Shown here: positions 1 to 7,531 of the stretch, one piece after another
Layout of the letters: the number at the start of each line of letters is the position of its first letter
How positions within the stretch are numbered: position 1 is the first letter of the stretch
From: Oscillospiraceae bacterium
GTDB lineage: Bacteria; Bacillota; Clostridia; Oscillospirales; Ruminococcaceae
Assembly (NCBI GenBank): GCA_017473015.1
Contig: JAFUNP010000036.1
Span: forward strand, 1 to 42,271
DNA: 42,271 bases
Reading direction: 5' to 3'
Notes under the pieces: model-generated
Told to the model about the DNA's origin: nothing
What the model saw: the letters and a program-made list of their open reading frames with translations, nothing else
The model's database searches: none
Translations under genes and position numbers: made by a program

Positions 1-42
1 CCCCACAGCCATTGTACCATTTATAAAAATCAGATTTTTCAT
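1..42 (-). CDS. P-loop kinase/ATPase-like protein, N-terminus only
   Basis: Only the first 14 codons lie in the window, reading MKNLIFINGTMAVG. An AGGAG ribosome site sits about eight bases before the ATG at 42. The pattern of a hydrophobic strand followed by NGTMAVG is the start of a Walker A loop (GxxxxGK) at the very N-terminus, as in small AAA_17/AAA_33-type kinases such as shikimate- or gluconate-kinase-like proteins. The K[ST] of the loop would fall just beyond the edge. Function cannot be narrowed further. Confidence 0.6.
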   Translation of the reverse strand, partial: MKNLIFINGTMAVG

Positions 43-89
43 AACATATCTCCTGTGTATAATAATTATATTACAGAATACAGAAGAAA

Positions 90-114
90 AAGGCAAGGAG
101 CAAATCCTTGCCTT
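90..114 (-). terminator. Rho-independent terminator of the M28 peptidase gene
   Basis: A perfect 10-bp stem AAGGCAAGGA/TCCTTGCCTT with a short loop begins 13 bases after the peptidase stop codon. On the minus strand it is followed by TTTTTCTTCT. Confidence 0.85.
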
Positions 115-126
115 TAAATATAAGTA

Positions 127-1401
127 TTATTTTTTCAGTTCAGCCAGCTGTTTTTTAAACAGATAGTTGTCTACTTTTTCCACCATTTCAGGTGGAACAA
201 CCTTTTCCACAGGAAATACCACAGAGTTTATCATTTCTTCTGAATAGCCCAGAACAAATTTTGTTGTTCTTTCCAGTACATCTGCGCTCAGCCAGTCTAT
301 AACATCGTGACGGTTGTGGATAAATGCACCACCGAATGCTGTGCCGAAACGGACAAAGCTGGTGGATGGTACACCTTTGTCGGCAAATGGGACACCGTCA
401 GATGAGTAAATATCCTGTTTTGCTTCACAGGCGTATCCATTGCGCTTCATAAAAGCATCACAGTAGGTTGTAGCTTCTTTTGTAGCCAGCACCAGAGCTG
501 TATCGCCGCCGATAACGCTGCCGCCAACATCCACATTAATCATGTACAGATGGTTTTTCAGTTCGTCCTCGTGGGCTTTAACCCATGCCTTTGAACCCAG
601 CAGACCCATTTCCTCACTGCCATACCAGTTGAACTGCAGTGTTCTCTTAGGTGGATTTTCCACAAAGTGACGGAGAACTTCCATGTTGATTACACTGCCT
701 GCACCGTTGTCATAAACACCTGTGGAAAATTCTACAGAGTCATAGTGTGCGCCGAAAGAAACCACTTCTTCCGGTTTTTCAGTGCCTTTTACAGTTACAG
801 TCACATTGTGGCTGGTGCGTGTAATTGGTGTGTTGATAACAGTCAGTTTCACTTCTTCTGCACCATTTTTCACCATATCAAATGCATCTGTCACTCTTAT
901 ATTTGCCGCCGGTATATTGCCGAATGCTCTCATTGTATCACGGATAGTTCTTGTAAACAGGTCAGAGTTTTCTTCTGTTTCCAGCATGGTGCCGCTCATG
1001 GAAATAAAGCCCACAGCTCCGGATTTCAGAATTTTTCTGTACAGGTCCAGTCTTACAAATCCGTTTACCAGAATAATTTTGCCTTTTGCAGCAGCAATAT
1101 CAGCTTCGGTCATGTTTTCAGCATAGTAAAATGGTGCTGTTACGCCTTCTTCAGGTGTGTTTTCGCACAGCTTGTATGCTGTAACTGTATATTTTTTGCT
1201 GTAAGGCTTCAGCACCTCAAGTTCAGCCTTTACCTGCACTGCATCTTCGATTTCAAATGGCTCCAGCTGTGGTTCCAGACCCATGGCTTTGATTTCATCC
1301 ATCAGTATGTGTGCAGCTTTCAGTTCTTCCTCTGTGCCGCCCATACGAACAAACCCCATTTTGTTCAGCAGCTCAAATTCTCTTTTACCGCAAATTTTCA
1401 T
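127..1401 (-). CDS. M28 family zinc aminopeptidase-like peptidase
   Basis: This 424-residue protein has the layout of co-catalytic zinc peptidases of family M28. A PA-like insert at about residues 85-180 is followed by the peptidase core. Visible metal-ligand motifs are HYDSV (about 218), DNGAGS (about 231), the GSEEMGLLGS loop with the catalytic Glu pair, VDVGG (about 290) and a late HNRHD histidine. No signal peptide or transmembrane segment is seen, so it is probably cytoplasmic and may trim peptides. It is a single-gene unit with its own promoter and terminator. The exact substrate (aminopeptidase or carboxypeptidase) cannot be read from the sequence. Confidence 0.85.
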   Translation of the reverse strand: MKICGKREFELLNKMGFVRMGGTEEELKAAHILMDEIKAMGLEPQLEPFEIEDAVQVKAELEVLKPYSKKYTVTAYKLCENTPEEGVTAPFYYAENMTEADIAAAKGKIILVNGFVRLDLYRKILKSGAVGFISMSGTMLETEENSDLFTRTIRDTMRAFGNIPAANIRVTDAFDMVKNGAEEVKLTVINTPITRTSHNVTVTVKGTEKPEEVVSFGAHYDSVEFSTGVYDNGAGSVINMEVLRHFVENPPKRTLQFNWYGSEEMGLLGSKAWVKAHEDELKNHLYMINVDVGGSVIGGDTALVLATKEATTYCDAFMKRNGYACEAKQDIYSSDGVPFADKGVPSTSFVRFGTAFGGAFIHNRHDVIDWLSADVLERTTKFVLGYSEEMINSVVFPVEKVVPPEMVEKVDNYLFKKQLAELKK

Positions 1402-1420
1402 ATTCAGTAAATCCTTTCCT

Positions 1421-1473
1421 TTGTAAAATTTTCTTTACAATCCGATTTTAACATATATTTCCATATTTGTCAC
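1421..1473 (-). promoter_or_regulatory. Promoter with operator-like palindrome for the M28 gene
   Basis: Minus-strand GTGACA (1468-1473), a 17-base spacer and TAAAAT (1445-1450) each match the sigma-A boxes at 5 of 6. A perfect inverted repeat TTGTAAA-N6-TTTACAA at 1421-1440 lies at the expected transcription start, where a repressor could bind. No regulator is assigned. Confidence 0.55.
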
Positions 1474-1500
1474 ATATTAATATTCTTGCGATAAAAAGTA

Positions 1501-1534
1501 AAAAAATCCGTTATCTTGTGATACCGGATTTTTT
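1501..1534. other. Stem-loop in the divergent intergenic region
   Basis: The A-tract-AATCCG/CGGATT-T-tract stem, extended by an inner TATC/GATA, looks like a bidirectional terminator. It sits between two divergent genes, where no terminator is expected. It may insulate the two promoters or mark a lost gene. The rest of 1402-1701 holds promoters and AT-rich DNA. Confidence 0.5.
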
Positions 1535-1560
1535 ATGTGACAATACTTTAATATGTGCCA

Positions 1561-1589
1561 TTGACAGAAAACTGTATCTGCAGCATAAA
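1561..1589 (+). promoter_or_regulatory. Possible promoter upstream of the dehydratase gene
   Basis: A perfect TTGACA (1561-1566) is followed after 17 bases by a weak -10, CATAAA. A second -10-like TATAGATAAT at 1668-1677 lies just before the ribosome site. Either could drive the two-gene unit. Confidence 0.4.
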
Positions 1590-1701
1590 ATTATATGGAA
1601 AAATGTTAACAAAGACTTAATAAAAGTGTTTTTTCATTGATTGTTTGTGTAAAATGTTGTAAAATTATATAGATAATATGTATCGTATTCAGGAGGCTTT
1701 T

Positions 1702-3573
1702 ATGCCTAATTATATAAGTAAGTTAATCTCAAGATACCGCAGACTGATATTGTTTCTCATAGACTTTTTCGTTGTGTGCGGTGCATATCTTTTTACATGG
1801 ATGCTTATCAGCGGCCGTGCTTCTATGGATGACTATCTGTCGTTGATGGTTTCCAGCTGTTTTTTGTTTGTGGCATGTTACTCTATTATATTTTTCACCA
1901 CCGGTATGTATGACAGCCTGTGGCGCTATGCTGAAATAGTGGAGTTTTTCCGTTGTGCAGCCTCCAGTGTGGCGGCTATTATAGCCTTTATCATAATCAC
2001 GCTGATTATCTATCAGGAAAGGCGTATACCAATTTCAGTTTACGCATTGTCTGCCGCCTTTGCATCATCTCTCACACTGTACATCCGTCTGACCTACAGG
2101 ATGTATCGAAATACAAAAATATCCTCATCGGGCAAAAAGCGCCGCCGTGTGCTGCTGGTAGGGGCAGGGGATGCGGCATCTACATTTCTCCATGAACATC
2201 ACCGCAATCCTATTCAGGAAATGAATGTTATCTGTGCTGTAGATGATGATAAAAACAAACAGGGCCGCAGTATCACCGGCGTAGAAATCCTGGGTACAAC
2301 CAACGATATTCCGGACTTGGTGGCTACCTGTCAGATAGATACTATACTTATCTGTATTCCTACTCTGGACAGCGAAAACAGAAAGAGAATTATTGATATC
2401 TGCTCACAAACACCATGCAATATCAAAATATTGCCGGATATAGTGAAAATTATTGCAGAGGGCAAAGATTTTGCCTCCAGCATCACAGATATCAAAGTGG
2501 AGGACCTGTTGGGCCGTGACCCTGTTATACTGGCTGATGAAGCTATCAAGCTGGTAAAGGACAAAGTGGTTTTTGTTACAGGCGGCGGTGGTTCCATCGG
2601 CAGTGAACTGTGCCGACAGATTGCAAATATCGGACCAAAACAGCTGGTTATTATTGATATTTATGAAAATTCCGCCTATTCCATTCAGCAGGAGCTGAAA
2701 AGAAAATACAATGGTAATCTCAATCTGGAAGTGCGTATCGCGTCAGTGCGTGATACCAAAAAAATGGACGACCTTTTCCGGGAATTCCGTCCACAGATTG
2801 TTTTCCATGCAGCAGCCCACAAGCATGTTCCTCTTATGGAGGATGCACCGGAAGAAGCTGTGAAAAACAACGTTTTCGGCACTTATAACTGTGCGCTCTG
2901 CGCTGAAAAATACGGTGCTGAAAAATTTGTGCTTATCTCTACGGACAAAGCGGTTAACCCTACAAATGTTATGGGTACCACAAAGCGTATATGCGAAATG
3001 ATTGTGCAGAATATTGCCCAGAGCAGCGATGGCAACACTATTTTTGTGGCTGTGCGTTTTGGTAATGTCCTCGGTTCCAACGGCTCTGTAGTTCCGTTGT
3101 TTAAAGACCAGCTGGCCGAAGGCGGTCCTATTACGGTAACCCACCCTGATGTGGTACGCTACTTTATGACCATTCCGGAGGCTGTCAGCCTGGTGCTGGA
3201 AGCCGGTGCTATCAGTGACAAAAGCGGTGAAATCTTTGTACTGGACATGGGCAATCCGGTTAAAATCCTTACCCTGGCAGAAAATCTTATCAAACTGTCC
3301 GGCATGATTCCTTACAGGGATATAGACATTGTATTTACAGGTCTGCGCCCGGGCGAAAAGATGTATGAAGAACTGCTGCAGGACGAGGAGGGTATTCGCA
3401 CCACCGAAAACAGCAAAATCTTTATCGGTTCTCCGCTGAAAATGGATGCCGACAGATTTTTTACTGACCTGCTGGAACTGAAAGGTTATGCCTATGAAAA
3501 TGACCGCGAAAACCTGATGAAAAAGCTGCAGGTTATGGTGCCTACATTCAGCCATGAGAGAATAGATTATTGA
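1702..3573 (+). CDS. Membrane nucleotide-sugar 4,6-dehydratase, CapD/PglF/FlaA1-like
   Basis: The 623-residue product has four hydrophobic segments in residues 15-125 and a degenerate first Rossmann region (VLLVGAGDAA, about 150). The catalytic SDR domain starts at TGGGGSIGSE (293-302), followed by AAAHKHVP and STDKAVNPTN, where the TDK replaces the usual Tyr-x3-Lys context of this family. Such enzymes convert UDP-GlcNAc to a 4-keto-6-deoxy sugar for capsule, glycoprotein or teichoic-type polymers at the inner membrane. I chose the ATG at 1702, not the in-frame ATG at 1678, because AGGAGG (1691-1696) lies five bases before 1702. The neighbouring sugar transferase supports a role in making the first lipid-linked sugar. 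Confidence 0.9.
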   Translation: MPNYISKLISRYRRLILFLIDFFVVCGAYLFTWMLISGRASMDDYLSLMVSSCFLFVACYSIIFFTTGMYDSLWRYAEIVEFFRCAASSVAAIIAFIIITLIIYQERRIPISVYALSAAFASSLTLYIRLTYRMYRNTKISSSGKKRRRVLLVGAGDAASTFLHEHHRNPIQEMNVICAVDDDKNKQGRSITGVEILGTTNDIPDLVATCQIDTILICIPTLDSENRKRIIDICSQTPCNIKILPDIVKIIAEGKDFASSITDIKVEDLLGRDPVILADEAIKLVKDKVVFVTGGGGSIGSELCRQIANIGPKQLVIIDIYENSAYSIQQELKRKYNGNLNLEVRIASVRDTKKMDDLFREFRPQIVFHAAAHKHVPLMEDAPEEAVKNNVFGTYNCALCAEKYGAEKFVLISTDKAVNPTNVMGTTKRICEMIVQNIAQSSDGNTIFVAVRFGNVLGSNGSVVPLFKDQLAEGGPITVTHPDVVRYFMTIPEAVSLVLEAGAISDKSGEIFVLDMGNPVKILTLAENLIKLSGMIPYRDIDIVFTGLRPGEKMYEELLQDEEGIRTTENSKIFIGSPLKMDADRFFTDLLELKGYAYENDRENLMKKLQVMVPTFSHERIDY

Positions 3574-3587
3574 TAACAGAGTAAATT

Positions 3588-4178
3588 ATGTATAAGAAGT
3601 TTTTTAAAAGATTTATAGATATTGTACTGTCCTTCATCGGGCTGGTTGTGCTGAGCCCGGTGCTGCTGGTTATAGCAGTGCTGATAAAACTGGACTCCAA
3701 AGGACCGGTACTGTTCAAACAGAAACGCGTTGCAAAGGGGAAAACCCATTTCAATATATTGAAATTCCGCACAATGTATGCCGATGTGCCAAAGGATGTA
3801 CCCACACATCTGTTGGCCGACCCGGAAAGCAAAATCACAAAAATCGGTCGTTTCCTGCGCAAATCCAGTCTGGACGAACTGCCGCAGATATGGAATATAC
3901 TGGTAGGGGAGATGAGTATTATCGGCCCGCGACCTGCCCTGTGGAATCAGTTTGACCTGATAGCAGAAAGAGATAAATACGGTGCCAACGATGTTCCTCC
4001 CGGACTTACCGGGCTGGCACAGATTATGGGCCGTGACGAACTGCCTATAGATGTAAAAGCTAAATATGACGGCGAATACGCACAGAATATCACATTTGTA
4101 AATGATGTAAAAATATTCTTTGGCACTATCACCAGTGTTCTGGGGGCCAAAGGCATAAAAGAAGGCAAACAGGAATAA
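3588..4178 (+). CDS. Initiating sugar-1-phosphate transferase, PglC/WcaJ-like
   Basis: This is a 196-residue monotopic phosphoglycosyl transferase. It has one N-terminal hydrophobic re-entrant helix (about 8-30), the basic FKQKRV patch, KFRTM, the catalytic Asp-Glu pair in SSLDELPQIWN and the IGPRP signature. This small form lacks the CoA-binding-like N-terminal half of WcaJ. It moves a sugar phosphate from a UDP-sugar to undecaprenyl phosphate. It starts 14 bases after the dehydratase stop with only a weak ribosome site, so it is probably translated from the same message. The dehydratase likely makes its donor sugar, as in the Campylobacter PglF/PglC pathway. No aminotransferase or acetyltransferase is next to them. 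Confidence 0.9.
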   Translation: MYKKFFKRFIDIVLSFIGLVVLSPVLLVIAVLIKLDSKGPVLFKQKRVAKGKTHFNILKFRTMYADVPKDVPTHLLADPESKITKIGRFLRKSSLDELPQIWNILVGEMSIIGPRPALWNQFDLIAERDKYGANDVPPGLTGLAQIMGRDELPIDVKAKYDGEYAQNITFVNDVKIFFGTITSVLGAKGIKEGKQE

Positions 4179-4191
4179 AATAAATAAACTT

Positions 4192-4219
4192 ACCCGGACT
4201 GCACTGCAGCCCGGGTTTT
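4192..4219 (+). terminator. Terminator of the dehydratase-transferase unit
   Basis: An ACCCGG/CCGGGT stem with an inner CTGCA/TGCAG arm is followed by TTTTG, 14 bases after the stop codon. Confidence 0.8.
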
Positions 4220-4253
4220 GTGTTTACGGATATTGTAATGTGAAATAAAAATA

Positions 4254-4277
4254 AAAGCCGTGGATTTCCACGGCTTT
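4254..4277 (-). terminator. Terminator of the rpsF-ssb-rpsR operon
   Basis: A perfect 10-bp stem AAAGCCGTGG/CCACGGCTTT with a four-base loop is followed on the minus strand by TTTTATTTTTATTT. It stands back to back with the plus-strand terminator just before it. Confidence 0.9.
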
Positions 4278-4290
4278 GACTTTAACTATA

Positions 4291-4548
4291 TTAGTTGTTT
4301 GTGTATGGCAGGAGTGCAACGTGACGAGCTCTTTTGATAGCTGTTGTCAGTTCTCTCTGGTGCTGAGCACATGTGCCTGTTACACGTCTTGGAACGATTT
4401 TGCCTCTTTCAGTAATGTATTTTCTGAGTTTAGCTACATCTTTGTAATCGATTGATTCAGCTTTGTCTACACAGAAGCTGCAAACTTTTTTACGGCTTGT
4501 ACGTCTTACAGGACGGCCGCCTTTAAATTCTCTTTCATTTCTTTCCAT
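4291..4548 (-). CDS. rpsR: Small ribosomal subunit protein bS18
   Basis: This 85-residue basic protein has the S18 core: [22 protein letters not shown], and the C-terminal [16 protein letters not shown]18 pairs with S6 on the 30S platform. The N-terminal region carries CSFC and a later Cys in GTCAQH, in line with the zinc-binding (C+) form of S18. It is the last gene of the operon, 23 bases after ssb, with AAGGAG before the ATG. Confidence 0.97.
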   Translation of the reverse strand: MERNEREFKGGRPVRRTSRKKVCSFCVDKAESIDYKDVAKLRKYITERGKIVPRRVTGTCAQHQRELTTAIKRARHVALLPYTNN

Positions 4549-4571
4549 GATAGAAATTCTCCTTTCTTAAA

Positions 4572-5048
4572 CTAAAACGGTAAATCTCCGTCATCTGCTG
4601 CCAGTGCGGAGAAGCCATCCAAATCTCCAGTGGAGAAGGAAGTGGCCGGGAAATTGTTTTCTGTCTGTCTTGGACCTGGCTGAGAGTATGTGTTCTGGGA
4701 GTAGCCTGTGTTGGCACTCTGGGAAGAACCTTTGCTTTCAGCAAAATATGCGTTGTTGATAATTACTTCGAAGGCAGTGCGGTTTTTACCTGTGTCTCTG
4801 TCCTGGTAAGTTCTTGTCTGAATAGAACCGTTCAGGCCAATCATATTGCCTTTTCTGAAATATCTTGAGATAAATTCAGCTGTCTGGCGCCATGCTACAC
4901 AGTTGATAAAATCTGCCTGTCTTTCACCGTTAGCACTGGAATATGCGCGGTTTACAGCTACTGAAAAGCTGCACACATTAGTGCCGTTTGGTGTCTGGCG
5001 AAGTTCAGGGTCGGCAGTAAGTCTGCCCATTAAACAAACAACATTCAT
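4572..5048 (-). CDS. ssb: Single-stranded DNA-binding protein
   Basis: The 158-residue product has an OB fold over residues 1-105, starting with MNVVCLMGRLTADPELRQT and including the FINCVAWRQTAEF strand. A low-complexity Gln/Ser/Asn/Gly linker follows. The acidic tip DGDLPF at the C-terminus recruits replication and repair partners. It lies between rpsF and rpsR, the classic Bacillota order, 18 bases after rpsF. Confidence 0.97.
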   Translation of the reverse strand: MNVVCLMGRLTADPELRQTPNGTNVCSFSVAVNRAYSSANGERQADFINCVAWRQTAEFISRYFRKGNMIGLNGSIQTRTYQDRDTGKNRTAFEVIINNAYFAESKGSSQSANTGYSQNTYSQPGPRQTENNFPATSFSTGDLDGFSALAADDGDLPF

Positions 5049-5066
5049 TTTACAAATCCTTTCAAA

Positions 5067-5345
5067 TTACAGAGCGATGATCATTGTGCGCAGAAGACCT
5101 TCTGTGATCTTGAACACACGATCAAGTTCTGCAGGGAAAGCTGTTTCGCTTTCGAAAGTAAACAGAACATAATAACCTTCTGTTTCTTTGTTGATCATGT
5201 AAGCAAGTTTTCTTTTGCCCCATTCGTCAACAGAAACCAGAGTACCGTTAGCTGAGATAAGGCTTGAGAATTTTTCAACAAGACCTTTGATAGCTTCTTC
5301 ATCCTGTTTTGTGCTGATTACAACCATTGATTCGTATTTCTGCAT
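5067..5345 (-). CDS. rpsF: Small ribosomal subunit protein bS6
   Basis: The 92-residue protein shows the ferredoxin-like S6 pattern: MQKYESMVVIS at the start, WGKRKLAYMINKETEGYYVLF in the middle, and LDRVFKITEGLLRTMI near the end. It is the first gene of the operon, with a clear AAGGAGGT site and a leader of about 80 bases. In many bacteria the S6-S18 complex binds this leader and represses the operon. Confidence 0.97.
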   Translation of the reverse strand: MQKYESMVVISTKQDEEAIKGLVEKFSSLISANGTLVSVDEWGKRKLAYMINKETEGYYVLFTFESETAFPAELDRVFKITEGLLRTMIIAL

Positions 5346-5373
5346 TGTTATTTACCTCCTTATGGACTTTGTT

Positions 5374-5400
5374 CAAAAGGCCCTGCCTTTTGCAGGGCAA
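5374..5400 (-). promoter_or_regulatory. Hairpin in the rpsF leader, possible S6:S18 autoregulatory site
   Basis: The 7-bp GC-rich stem GCCCTGC/GCAGGGC with a pyrimidine-purine loop ends about 19 bases before the rpsF ribosome site. Known rpsF leaders use a hairpin bound by S6:S18. I did not verify the conserved CCG-containing loop, so the role is inferred from position. A weak TTTT tail would also allow partial attenuation. Confidence 0.4.
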
Positions 5401-5428
5401 GGACGCTATGCATTGCACAGCAAAAATA

Positions 5429-5457
5429 ATTATATCAATAAATCCCCTTTTAGTCAA
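5429..5457 (-). promoter_or_regulatory. Sigma-A promoter of rpsF-ssb-rpsR
   Basis: Minus-strand TTGACT (5452-5457), exactly 17 bases, then a perfect TATAAT (5429-5434). The strong match fits a ribosomal operon. Confidence 0.85.
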
Positions 5458-5464
5458 GGGGATT
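5441..5464 (-). terminator. galU terminator overlapping the rpsF promoter
   Basis: A 9-bp stem AATCCCCTT/AAGGGGATT, extendable with CAAT/ATTG, lies about 35 bases after the galU stop. The -35 box of the rpsF promoter is inside its loop and right arm. The T-tract is only moderate. Confidence 0.6.
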
Positions 5465-5497
5465 ATTGTATAAATCATAGATTTTCTCTGTAAAAAA

Positions 5498-6364
5498 TTA
5501 TATGTTTTTTACAAATTCTTTCAGATAGGCTTTAAAATCTTCGCCGATTTCATCGTGCTTTACGGCCTGTTCCACATTAGCCATCATCACGCCCAGCTTG
5601 TTGCCCATATCGTAGCGTTTACCTACAAAGTCAACGCCATTCATTTTGCCTTCTCTGGCCATTACAGCCATAGCATCAGTCAGCTGGATTTCACCGCCTG
5701 CGCCGGGTTTTGTGTTTTCCAGTATTGGGTAAATATCAGCTGTCAGCAGGCATCTGCCCAGAATGGAGTACAGTGAAAACTCCTGACCTTTTGCAGGTTT
5801 TTCAATCATATCTGTAACAGTATAGATATTATCGCGGATATTTTCGATTTTCAGTGATGAATATTTGGAAATAGCTTCCTGGCTTACGGCTTTGATGCCT
5901 ACACAGGCCTTGCCGAATTCATTGTATGCTTCTATCAGCTGCAGTGCCACCGGCTTTTCACCAAAAATCACATCGTCAGGGTACAGTACCATAAAAGGTT
6001 CATCCCCTGTAAAATCTTTTGCACAGAGAATAGCATGTCCCAGACCTTTTGCCTCTTTCTGACGCAGATAGTAAATATTGGCCAGGTCGCTGATGCCCTG
6101 CACCTGCTGCAGCACATCTTCCTTGCCTGGTTTTGACAGTGCTCTTTCCAGTTCAGGGCTTTTATCGAAATGGTTTTCAATTGTTTCCTTACCGCGGGAT
6201 GTGATGATTAGAATATCTGTAATACCACTTTTTACGCATTCTTCCACTATGTACTGAATGCTGGGCTTATCAACTATAGGCAGCATTTCTTTTGGCACAG
6301 CCTTTGTCATAGGCAATACGCGTGTGCCAAAACCTGCTGCAGGAATAACTGCTTTTCTTATCAT
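5498..6364 (-). CDS. galU: UTP-glucose-1-phosphate uridylyltransferase
   Basis: The 288-residue enzyme makes UDP-glucose from UTP and glucose-1-phosphate for cell-envelope glycans. The start VIPAAGFGTRVLPMTKAVPKEMLPI is the nucleotide-binding loop of GalU/GtaB; further family marks are DKPSIQYIVEE and the GAGGEIQLTDA motif. The length is typical. It starts 18 bases after the upstream RING/zinc-ribbon gene, with CAGGAG at the right distance, so the two are probably co-transcribed from the promoter at 7352-7381. It may supply nucleotide sugar to the same envelope pathway as the dehydratase and transferase nearby; that link is inference. Confidence 0.96.
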   Translation of the reverse strand: MIRKAVIPAAGFGTRVLPMTKAVPKEMLPIVDKPSIQYIVEECVKSGITDILIITSRGKETIENHFDKSPELERALSKPGKEDVLQQVQGISDLANIYYLRQKEAKGLGHAILCAKDFTGDEPFMVLYPDDVIFGEKPVALQLIEAYNEFGKACVGIKAVSQEAISKYSSLKIENIRDNIYTVTDMIEKPAKGQEFSLYSILGRCLLTADIYPILENTKPGAGGEIQLTDAMAVMAREGKMNGVDFVGKRYDMGNKLGVMMANVEQAVKHDEIGEDFKAYLKEFVKNI

Positions 6365-6382
6365 TTTAATGCTCCTGTTGTT

Positions 6383-7312
6383 TTAATAAGGCATAAAGGC
6401 TGTGAAAAGATAGAATATTGCAAACATTGTAACTACTGCCATTCCTACTTTACTTGGGCCAGCCTGTTCCATAATTTTCCGGTAGTACAGATTTCTGTCA
6501 CCGCCGGTTTCTTCTTTCAGCTGTTTCAGCTTTTTCACAGTGGCTTTTCTGTACATAGGTGTAGCTGTGAATCCCAGAACAAGGCTTACAGCCAGTACAA
6601 TAAACTGGCATACAGATGCCACTGATTCAATACCAGGAAACATAAAGGATTTTTCTATAACACCCATTTCAACAGCTGTCATGATAAAGTAAGGAATGTT
6701 CATCACTCCGTTGAAGAATGCTGTAGCCAACGCTGTTTTCCACATTTTTCTGAACAGGTACCACAGCGGGGTAAAGAGGAAAGCTGCCCAGCTGAAAGGT
6801 CTGTATTTAGGGTTGGAGTCCATTCTTCTGAATTTGTAGATGTATGACTGGGCATTGGGACCGATATACACGGCCATATCCCTTACCGGTACACCGTCTA
6901 TTTCACCGGCCAGTTCTTTGTTTATTCTGTTGGCATCAGCCTGTGAAATGCTGACACCCATCATGCCTGGAATACCGAATATCTGTACATTTGGCTGACC
7001 GTTTGCCGGGTGGCCATTCTGCTGTGGGATATTGGTCTGTGACAGTGAGTGACCGCAGTTTTCGCAGAACAATGTACCGCCGGGCATTACTGCCTGGCAG
7101 TTAGGGCAGGTGATGCTGCCGGCTGCCGGTTCTTTTTTTACCGGCTGCCATTCAAAATCTGTGCCGTGTTTGTGTTCATTCACACAGTGACCTGTTTTAT
7201 GCCAGCACTCCCTGTGGTGAGGTGTACCGCATTCAGGACAGGTAACAATATCACTGTATTTATCAAATACCTCGCCGCAAACTTCGCAAGGCTGATTTTC
7301 AAATTTGTACAT
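6383..7312 (-). CDS. RING-like/zinc-ribbon membrane protein, DUF2628-like
   Basis: The 309-residue protein starts with a prokaryotic RING-type zinc module: CEVCGEVF, CPECG, HHRECW, HKTGHC at residues 9-45. A second zinc ribbon follows (CPNCQ..CENCGHSL, about 70-92), then a Pro/Gln-rich linker. The C-terminal half has several hydrophobic segments (about 170-300) resembling DUF2628. The ATG at 7312 is chosen over the in-frame ATG at 7333 because AGGAG lies six bases before it. Family members are widespread in Bacillota and of unknown function. Here it heads an operon with galU. Confidence 0.75.
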   Translation of the reverse strand: MYKFENQPCEVCGEVFDKYSDIVTCPECGTPHHRECWHKTGHCVNEHKHGTDFEWQPVKKEPAAGSITCPNCQAVMPGGTLFCENCGHSLSQTNIPQQNGHPANGQPNVQIFGIPGMMGVSISQADANRINKELAGEIDGVPVRDMAVYIGPNAQSYIYKFRRMDSNPKYRPFSWAAFLFTPLWYLFRKMWKTALATAFFNGVMNIPYFIMTAVEMGVIEKSFMFPGIESVASVCQFIVLAVSLVLGFTATPMYRKATVKKLKQLKEETGGDRNLYYRKIMEQAGPSKVGMAVVTMFAIFYLFTAFMPY

Positions 7313-7351
7313 AATTTTCTCCTGTAAATGCAAAATGTTGCATCAAATTGT

Positions 7352-7407
7352 ATTATATCATAAATTCAATATTTATGTAAAGTAATATCATGCTTTACAA
7401 TGTAAAG
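7352..7407 (-). promoter_or_regulatory. Promoter of the RING protein-galU operon with upstream palindrome
   Basis: Minus-strand TTTACA (7376-7381), 18 bases, perfect TATAAT (7352-7357). A perfect palindrome CTTTACA-A-TGTAAAG (7393-7407) lies 12 bases upstream of the -35. Its TTTACA half resembles the palindrome before the M28 gene. Confidence 0.65.
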
Positions 7408-7466
7408 TATATTTTCGGGACATAATATTGTTTAGTATAATATCTATGCTACATAAACAATAATTC

Positions 7467-7495
7467 TTGACTTTATTCCTTTGTAGCTATATTAT
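7467..7495 (+). promoter_or_regulatory. Promoter of prfB
   Basis: TTGACT, 17 bases, TATTAT, then a short leader to the ATG at 7532. Confidence 0.7.
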
Positions 7496-7531
7496 ATTAT
7501 AATGTACAAATGTGAAATATTGGGGTAAACA

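Noticed and set aside
1678-1701. Upstream ATG for the dehydratase
   Set aside because: The AGGAGG site lies after it and correctly spaced before the ATG at 1702.
2743-3555. 270-residue minus-strand frame inside the dehydratase gene
   Set aside because: Shadow of a clear conserved gene; composition is unlike a real protein and there is no ribosome site.
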